The notes beneath the pieces are model-generated. The model was given only the letters and a program-made list of their open reading frames with translations, made no database searches and was not told the origin of the DNA. Positions 17,306-25,570 of a stretch of DNA of 64,000 nt are shown here, one piece after another; the stretch's first letter is position 1, and each line of letters begins with the position of its first letter. The stretch covers positions 58,659-122,658 of the forward strand of contig JAITMD010000004.1 of assembly GCA_031277535.1 (NCBI GenBank), in the 5' to 3' direction. The DNA comes from Flavobacteriaceae bacterium (GTDB taxonomy: Bacteria; Bacteroidota; Bacteroidia; Flavobacteriales; Flavobacteriaceae). A program made the position numbers and the translations under genes.

Positions 17306-18144
17306 TGGTTATAGTGCTCTATCTTTTGCAGAATAACATTGTACATCGTTTTGGTAAAGCACTTTTCTGTGTTTTTACGCCTTTTGATGTCTGTCCACTG
17401 GCTGTTGAGGCTTGAGTTCGAAAAGTCGAGGTTAAACACTTTGCTCAGGTGAAGAGTCAAACTCGACAGTTTGACTTTTTTTGTATCAATAGCCCCACTG
17501 TAGTATAAGGCATATACGATTTCGATAAAGTTTACTTTCGATTTTTTCCAAGTGATTGCCTTGACGTTCTTTGACTTATTGGATAAAAGATAAAGTTGTT
17601 GTTTAAAGTAGTGCAACCCCAAGTCGATGAGTGAAAAAAGAAGCTCTTGTAGGGCAATAAGGGGGATTTGGTGTAGAAAGGGGTGTAGCAGTTGCAGAGG
17701 AGGAAGAAGTGAATACATCGCCTCAGTAGTGTTTTCGGGAGATGCTTTCATTTGTATCATTTTTCTCAAATGCGTTCGATAAGAGTCTTTGGATACTTGG
17801 AAGTAAATTAACTTGTTTTCACACCTATAGTGTTGAAATGATTCTATTAATTCTTGGTAATATATCTTTGCTTTTTTTCTTTTTAAAGGGACTTTTAAGG
17901 CGATGGAGGTGGCATAATCATAAAAAAAGTAGTATTGAAAAACAGAAGAAAAAACGTCTTCATAAAACTTTATTTCTTGTTTTTTGGAAGAAAAAGAAAG
18001 TTGTGGAAAAAGCTGAAGTAATAGCTTTACCTCTGGGGTCATTTGGATTAAGTTTTTACCCATTTCAGAAACGTTCAGCAAGGGTAAATCCTCCTTACTC
18101 GGTTGATGTTTCATTTTCTTGCGCCAGTATTTCTTAGTTATCAT
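17302..18144 (-). CDS. RteC domain-containing protein
   Basis: A 280-residue protein. The C-terminal half carries the RteC signature: 'NFIEIVYALYYSGAIDTKKV', then 'LTLHLSKVFNLDFSN' and 'WTDIKRRKNTEKCF'. In the CTnDOT element of Bacteroides, RteC is a winged-helix activator of the excision operon; homologues are scattered through Bacteroidetes genomes and mark integrative elements or their remnants. No integrase or transfer genes are present nearby. An internal ATG at 18114 is an alternative start. Confidence 0.85.
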   Translation of the reverse strand: MITKKYWRKKMKHQPSKEDLPLLNVSEMGKNLIQMTPEVKLLLQLFPQLSFSSKKQEIKFYEDVFSSVFQYYFFYDYATSIALKVPLKRKKAKIYYQELIESFQHYRCENKLIYFQVSKDSYRTHLRKMIQMKASPENTTEAMYSLLPPLQLLHPFLHQIPLIALQELLFSLIDLGLHYFKQQLYLLSNKSKNVKAITWKKSKVNFIEIVYALYYSGAIDTKKVKLSSLTLHLSKVFNLDFSNSSLNSQWTDIKRRKNTEKCFTKTMYNVILQKIEHYNQ

Positions 18145-18294
18145 AAATAGTTGAATAATAAATGTTTAATACTTTGATTGTTGCAACTTAACGACTGTAA
18201 TTTACGAAAATTTTATACATAGATGGACAAGGTTGTTAAAAAGGTGTTTGGAAGTGCTGTTCCTTTGTCTCGTTTCATTTTAATACCAATTTAC

Positions 18295-18822
18295 ATGAAT
18301 TACATTAAACACATCAATGGCGTATTAGAAGCATATGTCAATCAAAAAAAAGCACGCCCACATCATTTGAGTTTGTATCTCTCTCTTTTTTACGTGTGGA
18401 ACAAGCAGCGTTTTCCAGAAGAAATTTCCGTTACACGAGCCGATCTGATGCACCGCAGTAGCATAGGTAGTACCAACACGTTTAGCAATTGCATGCGCGA
18501 CTTGGTCGGTTGGGGTTGGATTGGCTATACGGCAACGCGGAATATCTACGAAATGAGTAAAGTGACTATGCATCCGTTGGATCAATTCAACGGACAAGAA
18601 CAACAAGGAATTGTTAGGGAGAGGAGTACAGAACCCGTTTTTGGAAGTATAGGTGAGGTATCAGAAAAAAGGTATGATGGGCGCAAAAGCGATACATCGA
18701 GTTGTACTTCGGAAGGTACATCTGCTACACCCGAACTGCGATACAATAAACAAACAGTAGATAAACAGCATCGAACAGAAAAAAATAATATAATTAAAAA
18801 TACTTATTCTGAACCGCTATGA
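18295..18822 (+). CDS. MNYIKH-family protein, possible replication or regulatory protein
   Basis: A 175-residue protein. I choose the ATG at 18295 because 'MNYIKHINGVLEAYV' followed by 'HHLSLYLSLFYVWNKQRF' matches the start of a family I recall from Bacteroidetes mobile elements; the frame also opens at 18223. The first ~100 residues look like a winged-helix fold of the DnaD/replication-initiator sort ('ISVTRADLMHRSSIGSTNTF', 'NCMRDLVGWGWIGY'); the tail is Ser/Thr-rich and disordered. It overlaps the ATPase gene by 4 nt (ATGA), so the pair is translationally coupled. Confidence 0.7.
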   Translation: MNYIKHINGVLEAYVNQKKARPHHLSLYLSLFYVWNKQRFPEEISVTRADLMHRSSIGSTNTFSNCMRDLVGWGWIGYTATRNIYEMSKVTMHPLDQFNGQEQQGIVRERSTEPVFGSIGEVSEKRYDGRKSDTSSCTSEGTSATPELRYNKQTVDKQHRTEKNNIIKNTYSEPL

Positions 18823-19433
18823 AATTAACCATTGAAGACACTTACCTTGTGGATCAAGGACGAAAGATGCACGACTTGTACAAAGTGCAGTTGTATCTAA
18901 CGCAAAAAGGCAAAGAGATCTACGGTCCTGATTTCTTTATCTCACCTGCACAAAACAATGTAATCATCAGTTTGTTTGTCTATGCTAAAAACGTTGAGGA
19001 AGAACTACAGAAAAGAGGGATTGATCCTCAAAAGGGACTGTTGCTGATGGGGAAATCGGGTTGTGGTAAAACATCGATTTTTCACCTGCTGAAACCCTTT
19101 TTCAATTCCAAAATGAAGTACGACATCAAGAGTTGTAAAATAATAGCGCAAGACTTTTCGTACAAGGGATACGAGGCTTTGCAACCCTTTTGGAGCGAAA
19201 ACGCCAGGGTAACTGTTTTGGACAATCTGGGAGCAGAACCTCAAGGACGACATTATGGTAACCTATGCGATGTGGTACCCACATTGATAGAACGGTATTA
19301 CGAAAATCGCACAGAGCAGAAAATTCCCAAGTTGCACATCACCACACAACTCAACCCCGCCGAGTTGGAGAAAAAGTACGGCATAGGATTTAGACGCATG
19401 CTGAAAGAAATGTTTAACGTGATTGTTTTTTAA
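18819..19433 (+). CDS. DnaC/IstB-like ATPase
   Basis: A 204-residue P-loop protein. Walker A is 'LLMGKSGCGKTS' near residue 78, Walker B is 'VTVLDNLGAEP' near residue 132, and a sensor-like 'LHITTQLNP' follows near residue 173. The length and layout fit the DnaC/IstB helicase-loader group. Coupled to the gene upstream, it probably forms a replication or mobilisation pair of an integrated element. No helicase or integrase is next to it. Confidence 0.75.
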   Translation: MKLTIEDTYLVDQGRKMHDLYKVQLYLTQKGKEIYGPDFFISPAQNNVIISLFVYAKNVEEELQKRGIDPQKGLLLMGKSGCGKTSIFHLLKPFFNSKMKYDIKSCKIIAQDFSYKGYEALQPFWSENARVTVLDNLGAEPQGRHYGNLCDVVPTLIERYYENRTEQKIPKLHITTQLNPAELEKKYGIGFRRMLKEMFNVIVF

Positions 19434-19600
19434 AGGGTGATGCGTGATGAGAGTGAAGAGTGAAGGGTGAAGAGGGGAATACGTGAAGGAAGTGACAGGT
19501 GATGCGTGACGAAACACAAGTATCTTATCAATCATTTAATCTTTCCATCCTAATTCAGACAACTTACACGAAGAGGGGAATACGTGAAGAGGGGAAAGGA
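19434..19600. repeat. Intergenic repeats of families A and B
   Basis: Units such as 'ggtgatgcgtgatgagag' and 'gaagaggggaatacgtgaag' (family B and purine type, 19436-19510 and 19570-19600) surround one copy of the family A repeat in + orientation (19513-19575: 'atcaatcatttaatctttcc', 'atcctaattcagacaactta'). They directly precede the second DUF6266 gene. Confidence 0.7.
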
Positions 19601-19638
19601 TATTTATACATTATAAAAACCATAAATAAAATAATAAA

Positions 19639-20277
19639 ATGGCAAGAGTAGTAAAAGGAATAATTGGATTATTCACAGGAAAAGTAGGTGGTATCGTTGG
19701 AGTTATTTACAACGGCAGACAAATTATTCGCAGTAGACCAAAGAAGAGTACAGTACCTCCTTCGCAAGCGCAGGTGGATCAGCGCAACAAGTTTAGAGAG
19801 GTTAGTCAATTTTTAAAACCTTTGCGAGGCATACAGCAAAAGTTTTATGGCAATCCTACCCCTACCAAAACAAGGATTCATTTGGCGATGTCGCACCATC
19901 TTAAAGAAGCGGTGGAAAACAAAGGGAGAGAAGTGGTATGGCACTACAATCGGGTGCTGATTACCAAAGGGGATATGGGCTTTGCTATAGCTGTACAAGC
20001 AAAGATTACCAGTGGATTGTTACGCTTGCATTGGGCAGCACCTGCAAAACAACACCTCAAAACAGGCAAAACTGATGTTGTCAATGTGGTGGTTTATTGC
20101 AAAGTAAACAAGCAATTTTTTATAGGAGAACACGTAGCCACAGTAAGCGCCACGCTTTACCAAGTGCCTTTACCACCCGTTTTTAGTTCGTCTGTTGCTG
20201 TGTGGGTGTTTATAAGTAATCACGCAGGAACACGATGCAGCAGTAGCATGTATGTACCTGTAGAACGCATAAATTAA
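19639..20277 (+). CDS. DUF6266 family protein (copy 2)
   Basis: A 212-residue paralogue of the DUF6266 protein at 13677-14306. Its start, MARVVKGIIGLFTGKVGGIV, and 'RQIIRSRPKKSTVPPSQAQVDQRNKF'-type segment match position for position, as do 'RVLITKGD' and the end 'CSSSMYVPV' (copy 1 ends 'INSTSMYLGV'). Identity between the two is low, so the duplication is old. It lies directly between repeat arrays on both sides (19434-19600 and 20310-20697). No signal peptide; unknown function. Confidence 0.82.
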   Translation: MARVVKGIIGLFTGKVGGIVGVIYNGRQIIRSRPKKSTVPPSQAQVDQRNKFREVSQFLKPLRGIQQKFYGNPTPTKTRIHLAMSHHLKEAVENKGREVVWHYNRVLITKGDMGFAIAVQAKITSGLLRLHWAAPAKQHLKTGKTDVVNVVVYCKVNKQFFIGEHVATVSATLYQVPLPPVFSSSVAVWVFISNHAGTRCSSSMYVPVERIN

Positions 20278-20309
20278 GAACAATGCAGTTTCCACGTATT
20301 CATGGGCCA

Positions 20310-20697
20310 CCACTGATACTTTGTGTAATTTGTCTGAATTATTAGAATTGGATGCTTGTATTCTTTTGTCTTCTTTTGTCTGAATTAGGATGAAAGGATT
20401 AGATGATTTGTAAGATGTTTGTATTTTCTGCTTATTATCTTCTCGTGCACATTACGCTTTACCCTCTTCACATATTACCCTCTTTGTGTAATTTGTCTGA
20501 ATTAGGATTAAAGGATTGGATGATTTGCAGGATGCTCGTGTGTTTTCGGTTTATTATCTTCTCGCGCACATTACGCTTTACTCCCTTCACGTATTACCTT
20601 CTTTGTGTAATTTGTCTGAATTGGGATGTTTGTGTTCCTTCGTTCATCACGCATCACGTCTTATGATTTGACGTCATTACGTGTTACGCATTACTCA
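20310..20697. repeat. Inverted copies of repeat family A in a ~118-bp tandem, plus family B
   Basis: Reverse-complement copies of family A start at about 20320 (partial), 20373, 20481 and 20601 (partial), reading 'tttgtctgaattaggat' and 'ggatgatttg'. The unit from 20378 repeats at 20495 and 20614 (117 and 119 nt), including the spacer 'ttattatcttctcg' and 'cacattacgctttac'. The end (20640-20697) is family B: 'catcacgcatcacgtc', 'attacgtgttacgcattac'. Confidence 0.8.
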
Positions 20698-21155
20698 ACA
20701 AAACAGCTTCTTTACCAATTTTGTACAAAACCTTTAGGGTAATTAAACCAAAGCACTTACTTTTGCGTGATTCTCAAAAAAATAGTACAAAAATGGAATA
20801 TTGTAACCGCAGAGTGATTGGCTATTGGGTGGAGAAGATGGAACGAATAATGGGGTAAGATTATCGGATATCTGAGGAAATAGTACAAAAGAGGATTTCC
20901 TCCTTGGGGTTTAAGAAAGATGAAGTATTTTTGCCGGCTTATTGTAAAAGGAAGGTGAGAAAAGCATATAGTAAGCGATGCGAGGAGAGTAAGTTCCTTT
21001 TGAAGGGGGAGTAGAGCAGAGAAAAGGGTTTTGTAATAAATTGGCACTTTTGTGTGTTTGGTTGTTAATAAAAGAATAAAAAAGCATGGCAAAAGCTTAC
21101 TCTTGTTCGGAAAGAAAAGTGTAAATTCGCAAAAAGTAAAAGAAAGAGAAAAAAA
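20698..21155. other. Intergenic region before the polysaccharide locus
   Basis: 458 nt with A/G-rich stretches and no frame I can support on either strand; the minus-strand frame at 20757-21092 has no protein-like pattern. It probably contains the promoter of the polysaccharide locus or remains of the missing front part of the dehydrogenase fragment that follows. Confidence 0.4.
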
Positions 21156-21509
21156 GTGGTAGAGCAGGTTAGCATTCCGTTAGCAATGGATACGGTCAAT
21201 CAATTGGTCAAACAGATGGTACAACACAAGATTGATGTCAGAACAGCGAGAGTATTATTGTATGGGATAGGCTATTTACATAACCCAACCACAGTAAACC
21301 CAATGTTGGTAGAGGTATATCACGAACTTTTGTCTTATGGCATGGAAGTGTTGGTGTATGACGAGAAGGTAGACGCCCTACAAGTAAGAGAAAACTACCA
21401 ACTAACAGTTATGCAAACAGAAGCGGCGTTAAAGGTAAGAAGACCTTTAACGTATGATCATCGTTTGCCTGCTACAATAGCTTGTTTTGATGGGGTTGTT
21501 TTACAATGA
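21156..21509 (+). pseudogene. C-terminal fragment of a nucleotide-sugar dehydrogenase
   Basis: 117 codons from a GTG (ATG at 21186 possible). The segment 'VNQLVKQMVQHKIDVRTARV' followed by 'LLYGIGYLHNPTTVNPMLVEVYHELLSYGMEVLVYDEKVDA' positions matches the UDP-binding C-terminal domain of the UDP-glucose/GDP-mannose dehydrogenase family (pattern 'VLhLGhTaKENcPDhRNoxVhDhhxELxxYGhxVxVYDPxxd'), as in WbpA/TviB-type enzymes. The NAD domain, the catalytic Cys and the usual KENCPD are missing. The frame remains open, so it may be translated, but it cannot be a working dehydrogenase. It lies just before the legionaminic genes and suggests loss of a uronic-acid gene from this locus. Confidence 0.65.
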
Positions 21510-21607
21510 TTTAGGGAAAGAGAGGCTGAATGTGAATAAGTACTTAATTGCTTAATTGCTTCTGTATTTAAATTAGTAGTTAATAGAGTTTCAGAATAGT
21601 TATAGAT

Positions 21608-22795
21608 ATGAATATATTAAGTTTAATAGGAAGAGAAAAAGAGCTTTTTACAGAAGATATTACGAAGTATGATTCTGAGTTAAGAAGAATTGTTTCATCG
21701 TCTAACTTTTTAGTTATTGGAGGAGCAGGGTCAATAGGTCAGGCAGTTACTAAGGAAATTTTTAAACGCAATCCTAAAAAATTACATGTTGTTGATATTA
21801 GTGAGAACAATATGGTTGAGTTAGTAAGAGATATACGTAGTTCTTATGGATATATAGATGGAGATTTTCAGACTTTTGCTTTAGATATTGGTTCTATCGA
21901 ATATGATGCATTTATAGAAGCAGATGGGAAGTATGATTATGTGTTAAATTTATCTGCCTTAAAACACGTTAGAAGTGAAAAAGACCCGTTTACATTAATG
22001 CGCATGATTGATGTGAATGTGTTCAATACAGATAAAACTATTCAGCAGTCTATAGATAAGGGAGTTAAAAAATATTTTTGTGTTTCTACCGATAAGGCAG
22101 CAAATCCAGTAAACATGATGGGGGCATCAAAGCGTATTATGGAAATGTATTTAATGCGCAAGAGTACTCAAATAAATATTTCTACTGCACGATTTGCTAA
22201 TGTTGCCTTTTCAGATGGTTCATTACTCCATGGCTTTAATAAACGTATTGAGAAAAAACAACCTATTGTAGCTCCAAATGATATTAAAAGATATTTTGTT
22301 GTTCCCAAAGAATCAGGAGAATTATGTTTGATGTCGTGTATTTTTGGAGAGAATAGAGATATTTTCTTTCCTAAACTAAGTGAGCATTTGCACTTAATTA
22401 CTTTTGCTGAGATAGCAGTTAAGTATTTGAAAGATTTAGGATATGAACCTTATTTGTGTCAAACAGAAGATGAAGCAAGAGAGTTAGTACATACATTGCC
22501 ACAAGAAGGAAAATGGCCATGTTTATTTACTGAGAGTGATACTACAGGCGAGAAAGATTTTGAAGAGTTCTTTACAGCTAATGAAGTATTGGATATGGAG
22601 CGTTTTGTGAATTTAGGTGTGATTAAGAATGAACTTTTCTTTGAAGAAGAAAAACTGAATAAATTCACTTCTGTAATCACGAAATTAAAGACAGACAAGA
22701 AATGGACTAAAGACGAGATAGTAGATTTATTTCATCAAATGATTCCTAATTTTGGACATAAGGAAACAGGTAAATATTTAGATTCAAAAATGTAG
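21608..22795 (+). CDS. legB: LegB-type nucleotide-sugar 4,6-dehydratase
   Basis: A 395-residue short-chain dehydrogenase of the PglF/FlaA1 type. The NAD motif is 'VIGGAGSIGQAV' (residues ~37-48), followed by 'NLSALKHVRSEKDP' and the active-site region 'VSTDKAANPVNMMGASKRIM' where Met replaces the usual Tyr, as normal in this subgroup. In legionaminic acid synthesis LegB removes water from GDP- or UDP-GlcNAc to give the 4-keto-6-deoxy sugar. It opens the run of nonulosonate genes and is followed, 4 nt later, by LegC. Confidence 0.88.
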   Translation: MNILSLIGREKELFTEDITKYDSELRRIVSSSNFLVIGGAGSIGQAVTKEIFKRNPKKLHVVDISENNMVELVRDIRSSYGYIDGDFQTFALDIGSIEYDAFIEADGKYDYVLNLSALKHVRSEKDPFTLMRMIDVNVFNTDKTIQQSIDKGVKKYFCVSTDKAANPVNMMGASKRIMEMYLMRKSTQINISTARFANVAFSDGSLLHGFNKRIEKKQPIVAPNDIKRYFVVPKESGELCLMSCIFGENRDIFFPKLSEHLHLITFAEIAVKYLKDLGYEPYLCQTEDEARELVHTLPQEGKWPCLFTESDTTGEKDFEEFFTANEVLDMERFVNLGVIKNELFFEEEKLNKFTSVITKLKTDKKWTKDEIVDLFHQMIPNFGHKETGKYLDSKM

Positions 22796-22799
22796 TACT

Positions 22800-23942
22800 A
22801 TGAAAAATATTAATAATACAATCGACTTTGTTCGTAATATTTATAAAACGGATCAATTTATTCCTTTGCACGAACCTCGTTTTAGAGGAAATGAGAAGAA
22901 GTATGTATTAGATACCATTGATTCAACATTTGTTTCTTCTGTGGGAGCTTATGTGGATAAATTTGAAGTAATGATGCAAGAGATAACTACAGCTAACAAA
23001 GCTATTGCAGTAGTTAATGGTACAGCATCTTTACATATTGCAATGCAGTTGGCAGGTGTAGGATATGGTGATGAAGTACTTACACAAGCATTAACATTTG
23101 TAGCTACAGCTAATGCAATTGCTTATATTGGAGCTAAACCTGTTTTTGTTGATGTAGATTTAGATACGATGGGATTGTCGCCTAAAGCAGTAGAGCAATT
23201 CTTAGAAGAGTTTGGAGAATTAAGAGATAGCCATTGTTTTAATAAAAAAACAGGTAAAAAGATAGCTGCTTGTGTACCGATGCACACTTTTGGTTTTCCA
23301 ATGCATTTAGATGAATTAATTGCAGTGTGTAATAAATGGAATATTCCAGTTGTTGAGGATGCTGCTGAATCTTTGGGAAGTTACTATAAAGGACAACATA
23401 CGGGAAGTTTCGGTTTATTGGGAACATTCTCATTCAATGGAAATAAAACAGTAACCTGTGGAGGTGGAGGAGCTATTGTTACGAATGATTTAGAAATAGG
23501 AACAAGAGCGAAGTTTATTACTACAACAGCAAAACGACCACATGCGTATGAGTTTTATCACGAAGAGTTGGGATATAACTATAGAATGCCTAATCTTAAT
23601 GCAGCCTTAGCTTGTGGGCAATTAGAACAGTTGGATGTTTTATTAGCTGATAAACGACAAATCGCCCAAGAGTATGCAACATTCTTTAAAGGAGAGGGAA
23701 TTAAATTTAGAGAAGAAACTAAAGACACCCAAGCAAATTATTGGTTGATGTGTGTGGAGTTGGAAGATAGAGCAATGCGTGATGCATTTTTGAAAGTAAC
23801 TAATGAGGCAGGAGTAATGACCAGACCTATTTGGCAGTTGATGTATAGATTACCTATGTATCAAGATTGCCAGAGAGATGCTCAAGTAAATGCAGAGTTT
23901 TTAGAAGATAGAATCGTTAATATACCAAGTAGTGCAAGATAA
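22800..23942 (+). CDS. legC: LegC family PLP-dependent aminotransferase
   Basis: A 380-residue sugar aminotransferase of the DegT/DnrJ/EryC1 (AHBA synthase) family. Visible marks: 'IAVVNGTASLHIAMQLAGVG' near residue 70, 'VVEDAAESLGS' with the PLP-binding Asp, and the PLP lysine in 'FSFNGNKTVTCGGGG'. LegC puts an amino group at C4 of the 4-keto sugar made by LegB. It overlaps the next gene by 11 nt. Confidence 0.9.
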   Translation: MKNINNTIDFVRNIYKTDQFIPLHEPRFRGNEKKYVLDTIDSTFVSSVGAYVDKFEVMMQEITTANKAIAVVNGTASLHIAMQLAGVGYGDEVLTQALTFVATANAIAYIGAKPVFVDVDLDTMGLSPKAVEQFLEEFGELRDSHCFNKKTGKKIAACVPMHTFGFPMHLDELIAVCNKWNIPVVEDAAESLGSYYKGQHTGSFGLLGTFSFNGNKTVTCGGGGAIVTNDLEIGTRAKFITTTAKRPHAYEFYHEELGYNYRMPNLNAALACGQLEQLDVLLADKRQIAQEYATFFKGEGIKFREETKDTQANYWLMCVELEDRAMRDAFLKVTNEAGVMTRPIWQLMYRLPMYQDCQRDAQVNAEFLEDRIVNIPSSAR

Positions 23943-24549
23943 TATTAAAACTATACTTGTTGGATATTCGGGGCATGGGTATGTTGTAGGAGAAGCAGCC
24001 TTATTAAGTAATTTAAGGCTAATGGCGTATTGTGACATATTGGAAGCTTCATTTAATCCATTTCAGTTAAGCTATTTAGGAAGTGAAAAGAATGAGAGTT
24101 TTGACTGGAATATAGAACAGAGTTATATTTTAGGTATTGGAGATAATAAACTACGAGTTAAAATAGGTGAATTCATTTTGTCAAAAGGTAGACAGGTGCT
24201 TCGAGTGATTCATCCCAAGAGTACTGTTAGTCAATTTTGTTCTATAGGAGTAGGTAGTTTTATCAATGCGGGGGCAATTATCAATGCTTTTGCAATAATA
24301 GGGGAAATGTGTATTATTAATTCCGGAGCTATCGTAGAACACGAATGTGTTTTAGAGAAGGGAGTGCATATCGCTCCTGGTGCTGTATTAGCAGGAAATG
24401 TGATAGTTGGAGAACAAACATTTATAGGTGCTAATTCAGTAGTGCGACAGGGTATTAAAATAGGAAAGAATTGTATCATTGGTGCAGGATCAGTTATTGT
24501 TAAAGATATTCCTGATGGTAGTGTGGTATATGGAAATCCTGCTAAATAA
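23932..24549 (+). CDS. NeuD/PglD-type sugar N-acetyltransferase (LegH role)
   Basis: A 205-residue left-handed beta-helix acetyltransferase. It starts with a GTG inside the end of legC. The N-terminal 'TILVGYSGHGYVV' is a NeuD/PglD Rossmann-like domain; from residue ~100 hexapeptide repeats follow, with the catalytic His in 'SGAIVEHECVLEKGVHIAPG' and the end 'IPDGSVVYGNPAK'. By position it should acetylate the C4 amine made by LegC, the LegH step. Confidence 0.85.
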   Translation: MQDNIKTILVGYSGHGYVVGEAALLSNLRLMAYCDILEASFNPFQLSYLGSEKNESFDWNIEQSYILGIGDNKLRVKIGEFILSKGRQVLRVIHPKSTVSQFCSIGVGSFINAGAIINAFAIIGEMCIINSGAIVEHECVLEKGVHIAPGAVLAGNVIVGEQTFIGANSVVRQGIKIGKNCIIGAGSVIVKDIPDGSVVYGNPAK

Positions 24550-24558
24550 GAAAGACAA

Positions 24559-25569
24559 ATGAGTAAAACGATAATTATAGCTGAAGCAGGAGTAAATCAT
24601 AATGGCGATTTAAATAATGCATTTTTACTGATAGATAAAGCTCTTGAGGCAGGAGTAGATTATATTAAATTTCAGACTTTTAAGGCAGAAGCTTTAGTAT
24701 CAAAAAAAGCAAAAAAAGCGGAGTATCAAATATTAAATACAAAAGAAGATAATGATTCTCAATTGGATATGCTTAAGAAATTAGAGCTCTCTAAAGAAGA
24801 TCATGAGAAAATAATTTCATATTGTAGTCGAAAAGGGATTAAGTTTTTTTCGACAGCTTTTGATTTAGAATCATTAGTATATTTAAAAGAAATAGGACTT
24901 AAGTTAGTAAAAATACCTTCAGGGGAGATTACTAATTTACCTTATTTACGTTTGGCTGCAAATTTATTTGACGAGGTTATTCTTTCGACAGGAATGTGTT
25001 CTTTAGAAGAAGTTCGAGAGGCATTAAATGTATTTGTGTTAGAAGGAATTGCTAAAGAGAACATCACCATTTTGCATTGTAATACCGAATATCCAACTCC
25101 TATGGTAGATGTTAATTTATCTGCGATGAAGACGATAGAAGAAGAGTTGGGAGTTGCAATAGGATATTCTGACCATACAATGGGAATAGAAGTTCCAATA
25201 GCAGCTGTAGCTTTGGGCGCAACTGTGATAGAAAAACATTTTACTTTAGATAGAATGATGCCTGGACCTGATCATATAGCATCATTGGAACCTAATGAGT
25301 TAAAGGCTATGGTTAGTGCTATTCGAAATATAGAGTTAGCTATTTCAGGTAATGGATTGAAAGAACCAAGTGAATCGGAGCAAAAGAATATTGCTATTGC
25401 AAGAAAGAGCATTGTAGCAAAACGAGATATTGTGATTGGAGAAGTATTGACTGAAGAGAATATTACTGTCAAGAGACCAGGACATGGAATCTCTCCAATG
25501 AAATGGGATGATGTTATAGGTTCTATTGCAAGTAAGAGTTATGATGAAGATGATTTAATAGAATTGTAA
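24559..25569 (+). CDS. neuB: NeuB/LegI N,N'-diacetyllegionaminate synthase
   Basis: A 336-residue sialic-acid synthase. The TIM barrel starts 'IIAEAGVNHNGDLNNA'; 'KIPSGEI', 'ILSTGMC', 'LHCNTEYPTP' and 'IGYSDHTMGIE' are all present. The C-terminal SAF domain (residues ~280-336) has the conserved 'KRPGHGISP'. The enzyme joins phosphoenolpyruvate to a 6-carbon sugar to give a 9-carbon nonulosonic acid. LegB, LegC and a GDP-type pyrophosphorylase next to it favour legionaminic acid over N-acetylneuraminic acid. Confidence 0.92.
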   Translation: MSKTIIIAEAGVNHNGDLNNAFLLIDKALEAGVDYIKFQTFKAEALVSKKAKKAEYQILNTKEDNDSQLDMLKKLELSKEDHEKIISYCSRKGIKFFSTAFDLESLVYLKEIGLKLVKIPSGEITNLPYLRLAANLFDEVILSTGMCSLEEVREALNVFVLEGIAKENITILHCNTEYPTPMVDVNLSAMKTIEEELGVAIGYSDHTMGIEVPIAAVALGATVIEKHFTLDRMMPGPDHIASLEPNELKAMVSAIRNIELAISGNGLKEPSESEQKNIAIARKSIVAKRDIVIGEVLTEENITVKRPGHGISPMKWDDVIGSIASKSYDEDDLIEL

Positions 25570-25570
25570 G

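Noticed and set aside
20757..21092. 111-codon minus-strand frame before the polysaccharide locus
   Set aside because: No recognisable motif, and an unlikely position opposite the promoter region; kept as non-coding.
21100..21130. 'gttcggaaag' word near 21108 taken as related to 'gttcgggaaaag' at 63788
   Set aside because: The match is only about ten bases and not extended on either side.
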